Positions 1-4,874 are shown, counted from the stretch's first letter. The stretch is 5,618 bases of DNA from Acidiferrobacterales bacterium (GCA_015492195.1 WGFP01000074.1:1-5618), one strand, 5' to 3'. A program made the numbers and translations. Notes: generated by a model from the sequence alone, not told the origin.

Positions 1-888
1 TTTCTGGATAGCGGTTAATTGGGTGTGTATCTGGCGTGCGAGCTCGACGGTATTAAGCAGCCGGTACCGTTTGGGTTCATCTACGGTGACGCTCTCGGTA
101 TATAAGACGCCCGCACGGTCGCTGTCCTGGTCAATCAGGAATTGGCAGGTCGGGTCGAAATCGGCCGCAGCATTTATGAGCTGTGCCAGCGGTGCCCAGC
201 GATCCAGATAATGTTGAACCTTGTCGATCATGCGCGGCGGAAGATGAAGAGGGTCGCTTAAATCGAGCAACAGTGCCTGCTTGTAGACATGACTTACGCT
301 GCTTTGTTTCTGGACGCTGTTTAGAGGGTCTTCGACAATCACGTCGGCAAGCCCCTGCGCTTCCGCGTGTTTATAAAGCGCATGTATCTCCTGCCAGACA
401 CCCTGTGGGTATGTGGAATATGTCCGGTAGGATATGGCCATGGCCTCGGCCAGGTATCTGATCGCGCGTTGTATCGGCAGGGCGGTTTTTGCTTTTTGTT
501 CGGCTTCGTTTTTCGGCTTATACGGTTGCTCGGTATGCAGTACGATCCGCTTGTATCCGAAAGCCATCTCGATTTGAAACCGTTGGCTCTTCTCGGAGAT
601 GTTTTTATATTTTTCCAAAAGCGGTACCGGCAGGCCCATGTAGTGTTTTTTCAATTCCAGGCAAACCTGATTCACGGGGTCGCGGTACAGCTCGAGCAAT
701 TCCAGCCTGAGTTTATTCTCAAGCTCAATACGGTTGTATACCGTCAGCGTGGAAAGAAGCTTGCGACTGGTATCTACAATGTTAAGAAGAGGTAAATCGG
801 CCAGCCATTTTTCCACTTTCTTGGGGCTCATCTCGACATCGGTGAGTAGCCGCGTAGACAGGCTGGGCACAGAGAGTTTTAACTCCAT
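1..888 (-). CDS. Conserved hypothetical cytoplasmic protein, N-terminal 296 residues (cut by left window edge); possible PilZ-associated family
   Basis: The reverse strand is open without a stop from an ATG at 888 to base 1, so the gene continues outside the window. The start is supported by AAGGGG at 899-894 with a 5-base spacer and by a candidate promoter further upstream. The protein starts MELKLSVPSLSTRLLTDVEM. It has no signal peptide or membrane segment and looks mostly helical, with a Leu-rich stretch at about residues 43-70 (RKLLSTLTVYNRIELENKL), a helix at about 138-180 (IQRAIRYLAEAMAISYRTY, then WQEIHALYKHAEAQGL) and HVYKQALLLDLSDPLHLPP at about 200-218. From memory, this pattern resembles gammaproteobacterial proteins annotated as PilZ-domain or 'molecular chaperone' proteins, whose c-di-GMP-binding PilZ domain would lie further C-terminal and outside the window. 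That assignment is weak. No RxxxR/DxSxxG PilZ motif is visible here. The coding sequence looks less GC-rich than the genes to its right. I am sure of the gene, not of its function. Confidence 0.8.
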   Translation of the reverse strand, partial: MELKLSVPSLSTRLLTDVEMSPKKVEKWLADLPLLNIVDTSRKLLSTLTVYNRIELENKLRLELLELYRDPVNQVCLELKKHYMGLPVPLLEKYKNISEKSQRFQIEMAFGYKRIVLHTEQPYKPKNEAEQKAKTALPIQRAIRYLAEAMAISYRTYSTYPQGVWQEIHALYKHAEAQGLADVIVEDPLNSVQKQSSVSHVYKQALLLDLSDPLHLPPRMIDKVQHYLDRWAPLAQLINAAADFDPTCQFLIDQDSDRAGVLYTESVTVDEPKRYRLLNTVELARQIHTQLTAIQK

Positions 889-893
889 TATAT

Positions 894-899
894 CCCCTT
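894..899 (-). promoter_or_regulatory. Shine-Dalgarno site of the left-edge minus-strand gene
   Basis: On the minus strand AAGGGG lies 5 bases before the ATG at 888. It is the main evidence for choosing this start, and the frame is open to the window edge from there. Confidence 0.65.
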
Positions 900-905
900 G
901 GTTTA

Positions 906-936
906 TTTATAATGTGCCCCCGGAAGGCTGTGTAAA
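906..936 (-). promoter_or_regulatory. Candidate sigma-70 promoter for the left-edge minus-strand gene
   Basis: On the minus strand TTTACA (936-931, 5 of 6 bases of the -35 consensus) is followed after 19 bases by TATAAA (911-906, 5 of 6 of the -10 consensus). This would start transcription near 899-900, with a leader of about 11 bases. The spacer is longer than the usual 17 bases and the predicted leader barely holds the ribosome site, so the exact assignment is uncertain. The -35 overlaps one arm of an inverted repeat (934-941/962-969). Confidence 0.35.
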
Positions 937-969
937 ATTGTAACCAGCGTTGGCGGTACACACAATTTT
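934..969. repeat. Inverted repeat AAAATTGT / ACAATTTT with 20-base spacer
   Basis: AAAATTGT (934-941) is the exact reverse complement of ACAATTTT (962-969). The left arm overlaps the candidate -35 of the minus-strand gene, so a protein bound here could control it. An alternative pairing in the same place is GTGTA (930-934) with TACAC (957-961). The arms are short and AT-rich, so chance is possible. Confidence 0.35.
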
Positions 970-1027
970 TAGATCATGTTTGGAGGCATTGCCATATATC
1001 ATCATGGGTGCATGGCGGGTTCTCACG

Positions 1028-1042
1028 TGACGATTTTTGTCA
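1028..1042. promoter_or_regulatory. Palindromic box 1, TGACGATTTTTGTCA (candidate operator half of a pair)
   Basis: The 15-mer has arms TGACGA/TTGTCA with one mismatch around a 3-base centre. It differs from box 2 (1070-1084) at one position only. The centres, 1035 and 1077, are 42 bp apart, so both would face the same side of the helix. It overlaps another perfect 8-bp palindrome, TCACGTGA (1023-1030). The regulator is not recognised. Confidence 0.5.
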
Positions 1043-1065
1043 GGTATGAAGGAAAATCATCCGCT

Positions 1066-1088
1066 CGACTGACAATTTTTGTCAGTCG
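1066..1088. promoter_or_regulatory. Palindromic box 2: perfect 10-bp arms, 3-base centre (core TGACAATTTTTGTCA)
   Basis: CGACTGACAA (1066-1075) and TTGTCAGTCG (1079-1088) are exact reverse complements around TTT. This is the strongest palindrome in the window. It could bind a dimeric regulator or fold as a hairpin in RNA. It is not followed by a T-run, and no gene ends just upstream on either strand, so a terminator is unlikely. It lies 82 bases before the start of the membrane-protein gene. Confidence 0.6.
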
Positions 1089-1091
1089 TTT

Positions 1092-1103
1092 CCTGTTAAC
1101 AGG
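1092..1103. repeat. Perfect 12-bp palindrome CCTGTTAACAGG
   Basis: This is a perfect palindrome without a spacer, centred at 1097.5. That is 20.5 bp (about two helical turns) from the centre of box 2. Its sequence differs from the TGACA/TGTCA boxes, so it may be a site for a second factor or part of the same array. Its position 67 bases before the 1170 start suits a promoter-proximal operator. Confidence 0.4.
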
Positions 1104-1154
1104 CGATCAATCTCGTTCGTTCGACTTCGGGCGCGGTATGGAATATGTTTCGCC

Positions 1155-1160
1155 GGGAGG
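1155..1160 (+). promoter_or_regulatory. Shine-Dalgarno site of the four-helix membrane protein
   Basis: GGGAGG is a strong ribosome site. Its spacing (9 bases to ATG 1170, 3 bases to ATG 1164) decides between two close in-frame starts in favour of 1170. Confidence 0.55.
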
Positions 1161-1169
1161 TTGATGGCT

Positions 1170-1622
1170 ATGCGCTCGAAGATCACATGGACGATTACGG
1201 CGGTGGGTTATTACGGGTTGATCGTATCGGCCCATTACCGGCTCATGGAGATTCTGAAGATGCTCGACGCCTCCGGTGTGAGCGAGGCGCCGTTGTTCAA
1301 ATGGCTTTACGCCCTGGCGTACCTGGGTTTCGGGATCATCCTGTTGGGCGCGGTGGCGCGGCTCCATGCCGGCGCCGGCGCGGTGATCTGGCGACCCACC
1401 ATGCTGGTGGTGGGCGCCTTGTTCGCGGCGCTGGATATCTGGCTGCTGCAACAATGGAGCGGCATCCCGATGCGGCTGGAGGACTGGATGGCCGCCCTGC
1501 TGGGCCTGGCCGTGGCGGCGATCCTGGCGCGGTTGCTTCCCGAACACCTGCTGCGGCTGTGGCTGGGGATCGAACGCCGCGGTCGCCAAAGTGAGAAACG
1601 AGCAGCAAGGAATGAGGAGTAA
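1170..1622 (+). CDS. Four-helix inner-membrane protein of unknown function
   Basis: The protein has 150 residues beginning MRSKITWTITAVGYYG. Four hydrophobic segments are visible, at about residues 5-22, 43-65 (LFKWLYALAYLGFGIILLGA), 72-94 (RPTMLVVGALFAALDIWLL) and 105-123 (MAALLGLAVAAILARLL). A strongly basic tail ends in RRGRQSEKRAARNEE. There is no signal peptide, catalytic motif or cysteine pair, and I do not recognise the family. GGGAGG at 1155-1160 is 9 bases before ATG 1170 and only 3 bases before the in-frame ATG at 1164, so I prefer 1170. Starting at 1164 would add two residues. A 160-codon frame on the other strand covers the same DNA, but its Gln/His/Pro/Arg-rich composition is typical of a shadow. 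The gene is preceded by the palindrome array and converges on the aspartase gene. Confidence 0.72.
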   Translation: MRSKITWTITAVGYYGLIVSAHYRLMEILKMLDASGVSEAPLFKWLYALAYLGFGIILLGAVARLHAGAGAVIWRPTMLVVGALFAALDIWLLQQWSGIPMRLEDWMAALLGLAVAAILARLLPEHLLRLWLGIERRGRQSEKRAARNEE

Positions 1623-1638
1623 AGCGATAAATTTGACG

Positions 1639-1665
1639 TAACAAGCGTTTTTTTGCAGCTTGTTA
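1639..1665. terminator. Inverted repeat at the convergence of the membrane-protein and aspartase genes (weak terminator candidate)
   Basis: TAACAAGC (1639-1646) and GCTTGTTA (1658-1665) form an 8-bp stem around an 11-base loop that contains seven consecutive T on the plus strand. On the minus strand the stem begins with the TAA stop codon of the aspartase gene. The position between two convergent genes suits a bidirectional terminator. The stem is short, however, and the T-run lies in the loop and not after the stem, so it is not a canonical intrinsic terminator. Confidence 0.35.
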
Positions 1666-3069
1666 TTTGCGACGTGGCGTTATATTACCTTCTATCGCTG
1701 CCTGCTCGATCAGCCGGTCGAACTCGTCGGCGCTCATCAGCCCCTTTTTGACGACAACATCACGCACCGCTTGTCCGCTGCGTTCGGCTTCCTTGGCGAC
1801 CTCGGCGGCGGCGCTGTATCCGATGGAGGTATTGAGCAAGGTGGCGAGGCCCACGCTTGTATGCGCGTATTCCCGGCAACGCTCGCGATTGACGGCAAGT
1901 CCCCGCAGGTTTTTTTCCGTGACCGCGTTGATGGCGTTGGTGAGCCAGTCCATCGCATCAAACAACGCCGATCCCAACGCCGGCATCATCACGTTCAGTT
2001 CCAGCTGTCCGGCCTGCGCCATCAGGGCGACGGCCGCGTCCTGGCCCTGCACCTGATAGCAGACCTGATTTAACATCTCAAACATGACGGGGTTCACCTT
2101 GCCCGGCATGATGCTGGAGCCGGGCTGCACCGCCGGAAGTTCGATCTCGGCCAGACCCGTTCGCGGGCCCGAGGCGAGCAGACGCATGTCGTTGCTGATG
2201 CGTGTCAGTTCGACGGCAAGTAATCGAATGTCGCTGGAGAGTTGTTGCAGGTCGGCCATTGATTGCATCTGCCCCGTGCGATTCTCGCTTGCCCGGATCG
2301 GTTCGGCGGTCAAGCGCGCGAGTTCTTCCGCGGCGAGCCGGGGATAATCCGGTGCGGTGTTCAGGCCGGTGCCCACGGCCGAGCCGCCCAAACCGATCTC
2401 GCACAGGGCGACCCGATTTGATTCAATGCGCGCTGCAACGCGGTTCAGGGTCCAGGCATAGGCGCCGAATTCACGTCCCACGGTGGTCGGGACGGCATCC
2501 TGGAGATGGGTGCGACCGCTTTTGACGGAATTCATTTCACGGCCGGCGATGGCGATGTATTCACCGGCCATGGCGCGAGCCGCGGCGAGCAGGCGCGGCA
2601 GTTTGGCAAGGGCGGTCAGACGGATGGCCGTCGGGATGGTGTCGTTGGTGCTCTGTCCCATGTTGACATGGTCATTGGGATGGACCGGACGGTATTCCCC
2701 TTTTTTTCCGCCGAGCGCGACGTTGGCGAGGTTGGCGATCACCTCGTTGGTGTTCATGTTGTGACTGGTGCCGGCGCCGGCCTGGAACCGGTCCACCACG
2801 AACTCGTTGTGGTATTCACCTTTGGCGACGGCATCCGCCGCCGTAATAATGGCGTCGGCAAGCTTGGGTTCGAGCCAGCCCGCAGCTTTATTGGCAACGG
2901 CCGCGGCACGCTTGATCCGGGCGTGGGCAATAATGAAATCCGTGTCGGGCCGGCGGCCGGAAATCGGAAAATTGGCTACGGCGCGCGCGGTTTGGATGCC
3001 ATACCAGGCGTCAACCGGGACCGGGTAATCGCCCAGGCTATCTTTCTCGGTACGGAATTTTTTGCTCAT
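1663..3069 (-). CDS. aspA: Aspartate ammonia-lyase (aspartase), class II fumarase/aspartase superfamily
   Basis: The predicted enzyme reversibly converts L-aspartate to fumarate and ammonia in the cytoplasm, feeding carbon from aspartate into the TCA cycle or fixing ammonia in reverse. The 468 residues match the usual family length. Visible motifs are AGTSHNMNTNEV (about 98-109), GQSTND (138-143), GRTHLQDA (185-192, with Thr187-His188) and the signature GSSIMPGKVNP (317-327). The signature carries the flexible-loop serine Ser318 (the catalytic base in this superfamily), Lys324 and Asn326. The QSTND form (fumarase C usually has QSSND), NQVCYQVQGQD and EAGQLELNV-like AQAGQLELNVMMP favour aspartase over fumarase. 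Residues 265-280 (TGQMQSMADLQQLSSD) differ from the aspartases I remember, so a related lyase cannot be fully excluded. The start at 3069 has GGAG (3079-3076) 6 bases upstream. An in-frame ATG at 3123 would only add 18 non-conserved residues across the promoter. The gene is divergent from the thioredoxin cluster. Confidence 0.8.
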   Translation of the reverse strand: MSKKFRTEKDSLGDYPVPVDAWYGIQTARAVANFPISGRRPDTDFIIAHARIKRAAAVANKAAGWLEPKLADAIITAADAVAKGEYHNEFVVDRFQAGAGTSHNMNTNEVIANLANVALGGKKGEYRPVHPNDHVNMGQSTNDTIPTAIRLTALAKLPRLLAAARAMAGEYIAIAGREMNSVKSGRTHLQDAVPTTVGREFGAYAWTLNRVAARIESNRVALCEIGLGGSAVGTGLNTAPDYPRLAAEELARLTAEPIRASENRTGQMQSMADLQQLSSDIRLLAVELTRISNDMRLLASGPRTGLAEIELPAVQPGSSIMPGKVNPVMFEMLNQVCYQVQGQDAAVALMAQAGQLELNVMMPALGSALFDAMDWLTNAINAVTEKNLRGLAVNRERCREYAHTSVGLATLLNTSIGYSAAAEVAKEAERSGQAVRDVVVKKGLMSADEFDRLIEQAAIEGNITPRRK

Positions 3070-3075
3070 AAGGGA

Positions 3076-3079
3076 CTCC
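3076..3079 (-). promoter_or_regulatory. Shine-Dalgarno site fixing the aspartase start at 3069
   Basis: On the minus strand GGAG is followed by six bases and then ATG at 3069. Starting here gives MSKKFRTEKDSLG, which aligns with the normal N-terminus of aspartases, and rules out the upstream ATG at 3123. Confidence 0.6.
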
Positions 3080-3094
3080 AATATAGCCAGGTGG

Positions 3095-3100
3095 ATTATA
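3095..3100 (-). promoter_or_regulatory. Consensus -10 box (TATAAT) of the probable aspartase promoter
   Basis: The minus strand carries a perfect TATAAT at 3100-3095. It would start transcription about 7 bases downstream, near 3088, and give a leader of about 19 bases that includes the ribosome site. The hexamer 17 bases further upstream (GTGCAT) is a poor -35. Either the promoter is weak or an activator helps. No FNR-like or CRP-like dyad is clearly visible. Confidence 0.5.
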
Positions 3101-3147
3101 GGGTCGCCGCGCCCGGAATGCACCTAAACGCTCTATTTAAACGAATC

Positions 3148-3152
3148 GGAGG
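3148..3152 (+). promoter_or_regulatory. Shine-Dalgarno site supporting a GTG start for the first TlpA-like gene
   Basis: GGAGG lies exactly 6 bases before GTG 3159. The nearest ATG in this area (3175) is in another frame, and the GTG gives a complete signal sequence (MLRQIKWLVVMALFF), so the unusual start codon is well supported. Confidence 0.7.
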
Positions 3153-3158
3153 ATAAAG

Positions 3159-3674
3159 GTGCTCAGACAAATAAAATGGTTGGTCGTGATGGCGCTGTTT
3201 TTCCCGCTTCTGACGGCGGGCGCCGGTCCGGACATCGTTCTTAAGGACCTCGACGGCAATGACCGCAACGTCAACGAATTCATCGGTCAGGGAAAATGGG
3301 TGGTGGTGGTCGTCTGGTCGGCCGACTGCCCCATTTGCAAGCGCGATATTTACCACATGACGTTTTTTCATGACGAGCACAAGAAAAAAGACGCCGTGGT
3401 ACTGGGTGTGTCCATTGACGGATACGCGAATAAGAAAAAGGCGCTTGAATTTATTGATGACCAGGGGCTGGATTTCCCCAACCTGATTGGTGATCCGGAC
3501 GCCGCCGGCCGTTTCGGCGCGGGCATGTTTATCGGTACGCCTACGTACTATTTTTTCTCTCCGGAAGGGAGAATCATGGCCCAACGTATCGGACCGGTCA
3601 CTCAGGAACAGGCGGAAAATCTGATTAATACTCTGAATGCCAAGCGCAAGAAGAATCAAAGACAGGGGGTTTAA
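3159..3674 (+). CDS. TlpA/redoxin-like exported thioredoxin-fold protein, CPIC active site (paralogue 1)
   Basis: This 171-residue protein is a probable periplasmic thiol-disulfide oxidoreductase. The N-terminus MLRQIKWLVVMALFFPLLTAGA is a signal peptide (possible cleavage near residue 22) or an uncleaved anchor. The mature part has the TlpA/AhpC-like order: strand and loop IVLKDLDGNDRNVNEFIG (26-43), beta strand KWVVVVVW (46-53), active site DCPIC with Cys57 and Cys60, VVLGVSIDGY (80-89), and FIGTPTYY (124-131) carrying the cis-Pro loop Thr127-Pro128. This shows a redox-active thioredoxin fold. Whether it reduces, oxidises or isomerises cannot be read from the sequence. The start is GTG with a strong ribosome site. 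It leads a co-directional cluster: a SoxW-like gene follows after 6 bases, then a paralogue of this protein. Cytochrome c maturation (CcmG/ResA-like), peroxide reduction and sulfur metabolism are all possible roles; no haem-maturation gene is visible. Confidence 0.85.
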   Translation: MLRQIKWLVVMALFFPLLTAGAGPDIVLKDLDGNDRNVNEFIGQGKWVVVVVWSADCPICKRDIYHMTFFHDEHKKKDAVVLGVSIDGYANKKKALEFIDDQGLDFPNLIGDPDAAGRFGAGMFIGTPTYYFFSPEGRIMAQRIGPVTQEQAENLINTLNAKRKKNQRQGV

Positions 3675-3680
3675 TTTATC

Positions 3681-4274
3681 ATGGATAACGGTATGCGCAC
3701 TTTACGAAACTTGTTTTTGTTTAGCTTTTGCGCACTGGCGTTGGGGCTTGTCACGGCTGTTCTCCCGGGCGCGCAAGCGGCTCCCACCGATGTTGCGACG
3801 CGTGATCCCATGAGTTATTTTTTCCATCAGAGTTTCGGCAATCTCGCGGAGGAGGCCGAAACGGCGCGCAGTGAGGGCAAGGTCGGCTTGTTTGTGATGT
3901 TCGATGACCCGGCATGCCCTTGGTGCGCCAAGATGAAGGAAACGGTATTGAATCAGCCCGTGGTGCAGGATTATTACCGCAAATACTTTCGTATTATCCG
4001 GGTGGACACCACAGGCGACACGCCGCTTACGGATTTCTCCGGCCGGGAAATGGCCGAGAAGGATTTTGCCTTCAAGGTGCACCGCGTGCGCGCCACGCCG
4101 GTTTTTATGTTCTTTGACACCAGCGGCAGGGTTTTGATGCGCTATACCGGCGTCACCCGCAGTGTCCGGGAATTCCTGTGGCTGGGCGAATTCGTCGTGA
4201 ACGGGGAGTACAAAACCAAAAAATTCACCGCCTATAAACGGGAACGGCTCACCGCGACCAACAAGGGACAATAG
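3681..4274 (+). CDS. SoxW-like exported thioredoxin, CPWC active site
   Basis: The protein has 197 residues. MDNGMRTLRNLFLFSFCALALGLVTAVLPGAQA is a clear signal peptide with a likely AQA cleavage after residue 33, so it acts in the periplasm. The thioredoxin fold is seen in GLFVMFDDPACPWCAKM (69-85, Cys79 and Cys82), YFRIIRVDTTGD (102-113), VRATPVFMFFD (136-146, cis-Pro140) and GVTRSVREFLWLGEFVV near the C-terminus. The pattern, with a long insert between the active site and the cis-Pro (TPLTDFSGREMAEKDFAFKVH), matches SoxW-type thioredoxin-related proteins, which in sulfur oxidisers are thought to keep periplasmic Sox thiols reduced. No sox genes are in the window, so a sulfur role is inference. 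The ribosome site is weak: GGGGG at 3665-3669 is 11 bases before ATG 3681. ATG 3693 is an alternative start that would remove only MDNG. Only 6 bases separate it from the upstream gene, which implies co-transcription. Confidence 0.82.
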   Translation: MDNGMRTLRNLFLFSFCALALGLVTAVLPGAQAAPTDVATRDPMSYFFHQSFGNLAEEAETARSEGKVGLFVMFDDPACPWCAKMKETVLNQPVVQDYYRKYFRIIRVDTTGDTPLTDFSGREMAEKDFAFKVHRVRATPVFMFFDTSGRVLMRYTGVTRSVREFLWLGEFVVNGEYKTKKFTAYKRERLTATNKGQ

Positions 4275-4346
4275 TTGTTTCCCCACACCGGAATTACTGA
4301 TCAAAATATCCCCAAGAATTTTTATGAGCATGTCGTTGTGGTACAA

Positions 4347-4352
4347 AAGGAG
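4347..4352 (+). promoter_or_regulatory. Shine-Dalgarno site fixing the start of the second TlpA-like gene
   Basis: AAGGAG is followed by six bases and ATG 4359. The frame is open back to 4275, directly after the SoxW-like stop, but this site places the true start at 4359. Confidence 0.7.
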
Positions 4353-4358
4353 CAAGCA

Positions 4359-4874
4359 ATGGTGAGTCGGCGATTCTGGTTGATTTTGATATTACTGGTC
4401 CCGTTGGTGACGTGGGCGGGCGGGCCGAGCATCGTCTTGAAGGACTTCACCGGCAAGGATCGCAACGTCAATGAATTTATCGGAAAAGGAAAATGGGTCG
4501 TCGTCGTGGTGTGGGCCTATGACTGCCATGTTTGTAACGAAGAGATCCATTATGTGAACGCTTTCCACGAGGCTCGTAAAGATAAAGACGCGATTGTTTT
4601 GGGTGTGTCCATTGACGGTTATGACCTAAAGGAATCGGCAAAGGCCTTTGTCGACAAGCATTCCCTTCGGTTTACCAATCTGATCGCCGAGCCTGAACAG
4701 GAAGTCATGATGAAATTCGGCGCCGGCCCCTTTATCGGCACGCCGACTTATTATGTTTACACGCCGAACGGCGAACTGGTGGGTCAGAACGTCGGGGCCG
4801 TGACCAAGCAGGAACTTGATGACTTTATCAATAATTACACGGCCGAGTCCGAGGCCGGGGACAAAGAGGGCTGA
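4359..4874 (+). CDS. TlpA/redoxin-like exported thioredoxin-fold protein, CHVC active site (paralogue 2)
   Basis: This 171-residue protein has the same length as, and is clearly paralogous to, the product of 3159-3674. Aligned by eye, about half of the mature residues are identical, including the blocks DRNVNEFIG, GKWVVVVVW, VLGVSIDGY, FGAG and FIGTPTYY. The N-terminus MVSRRFWLILILLVPLVTWA is a signal peptide or anchor. The CxxC pair is Cys56-His-Val-Cys59, where its partner has CPIC; the Thr128-cis-Pro129 loop is kept. The dipeptide between the cysteines sets thiol pKa and redox potential in this fold, so the two paralogues probably differ in potential or partner. The ATG is fixed by AAGGAG 6 bases upstream. 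The 84 bases between this gene and the SoxW-like gene contain no clear promoter, so it is probably in the same operon. The C-terminus is acidic (ESEAGDKEG), unlike the basic tail of paralogue 1. Confidence 0.85.
   Translation: MVSRRFWLILILLVPLVTWAGGPSIVLKDFTGKDRNVNEFIGKGKWVVVVVWAYDCHVCNEEIHYVNAFHEARKDKDAIVLGVSIDGYDLKESAKAFVDKHSLRFTNLIAEPEQEVMMKFGAGPFIGTPTYYVYTPNGELVGQNVGAVTKQELDDFINNYTAESEAGDKEG

Larger units (their letters stand above)
889..1169. other. Divergent intergenic region with clustered palindromes
   Basis: These 281 bases separate the minus-strand gene starting at 888 from the plus-strand membrane-protein gene starting at 1170. A 62-codon plus frame (976-1164) crosses it, but it has no ribosome site and no recognisable protein character, so I treat the region as non-coding. 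It holds the candidate promoter and inverted repeat near 906-969 and three palindromes in 1028-1103. I found no convincing sigma-70 promoter for the plus-strand gene. The nearest -35-like strings are TTGTCA inside the palindromic boxes and TTAACA at 1096, and none has a matching -10 at 16-18 bases. Confidence 0.6.
3403..4618 (+). repeat. Diverged gene duplication: identical 19-mer in the two TlpA-like genes (3403-3421 and 4600-4618)
   Basis: TGGGTGTGTCCATTGACGG occurs at 3403-3421 and 4600-4618, at the same place in both TlpA-like genes (encoding LGVSIDG). Elsewhere the copies differ mostly at third positions around conserved blocks and freely outside them. This is what an old tandem duplication under purifying selection looks like, with the SoxW-like gene now sitting between the copies. 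The span given covers both copies and is not itself one repeat unit. Confidence 0.6.

Noticed and set aside
1066..1088. Box 2 read as an intrinsic terminator
   Set aside because: The hairpin arms are perfect, but no T-run follows on either strand and no gene ends just upstream.
1023..1088. The palindrome pair as ends of a small mobile element or a CRISPR-like repeat
   Set aside because: There are only two copies 42 bp apart, with no target-site duplication, no third unit and no transposase. An operator pair explains the data better, although an interspersed repeat cannot be excluded without the genome.
976..1164. 62-codon plus-strand frame across the divergent intergenic region
   Set aside because: It has no ribosome site, and the repeated VTIFVR/LTIFVS in its translation simply reflects the two palindromic boxes.
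1107..1589. 160-codon minus-strand frame opposite the four-helix membrane protein
   Set aside because: Its product is a low-complexity Gln/His/Pro/Arg-rich chain with no recognisable fold, while the plus strand gives regular hydrophobic helices, a good ribosome site and a basic tail.
1663..3069. Class II fumarase (fumC) as the primary call
   Set aside because: The superfamily signature fits both, but QSTND, NQVCxQVxGxD and AGQLELNVMMP are the aspartase forms. It is kept as an alternative in the annotation.
3070..3123. Upstream aspartase start at ATG 3123
   Set aside because: It adds 18 residues not typical of the family and overlaps the likely -10 box. ATG 3069 has a proper ribosome site and gives the standard 468-residue length.
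2506..3156. 216-codon plus-strand frame inside the aspartase gene
   Set aside because: It is antisense to a gene with every catalytic motif of the aspartase/fumarase superfamily, and its translation shows no domain character. It is a shadow.
3096..3659. 187-codon minus-strand frame over the first TlpA-like gene
   Set aside because: It is antisense to a clear thioredoxin-fold gene with signal peptide, CxxC and cis-Pro, and has no ribosome site or motifs.
3702..4355. 217-codon minus-strand frame over the SoxW-like gene
   Set aside because: It is antisense to a gene with strong protein evidence, and its product resembles no family.
4275..4358. 28-residue N-terminal extension of the second TlpA-like protein starting at TTG 4275
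   Set aside because: It would place a polar extension before a normal signal sequence, and the strong AAGGAG site fits ATG 4359. The open frame after the SoxW-like stop appears to be chance.
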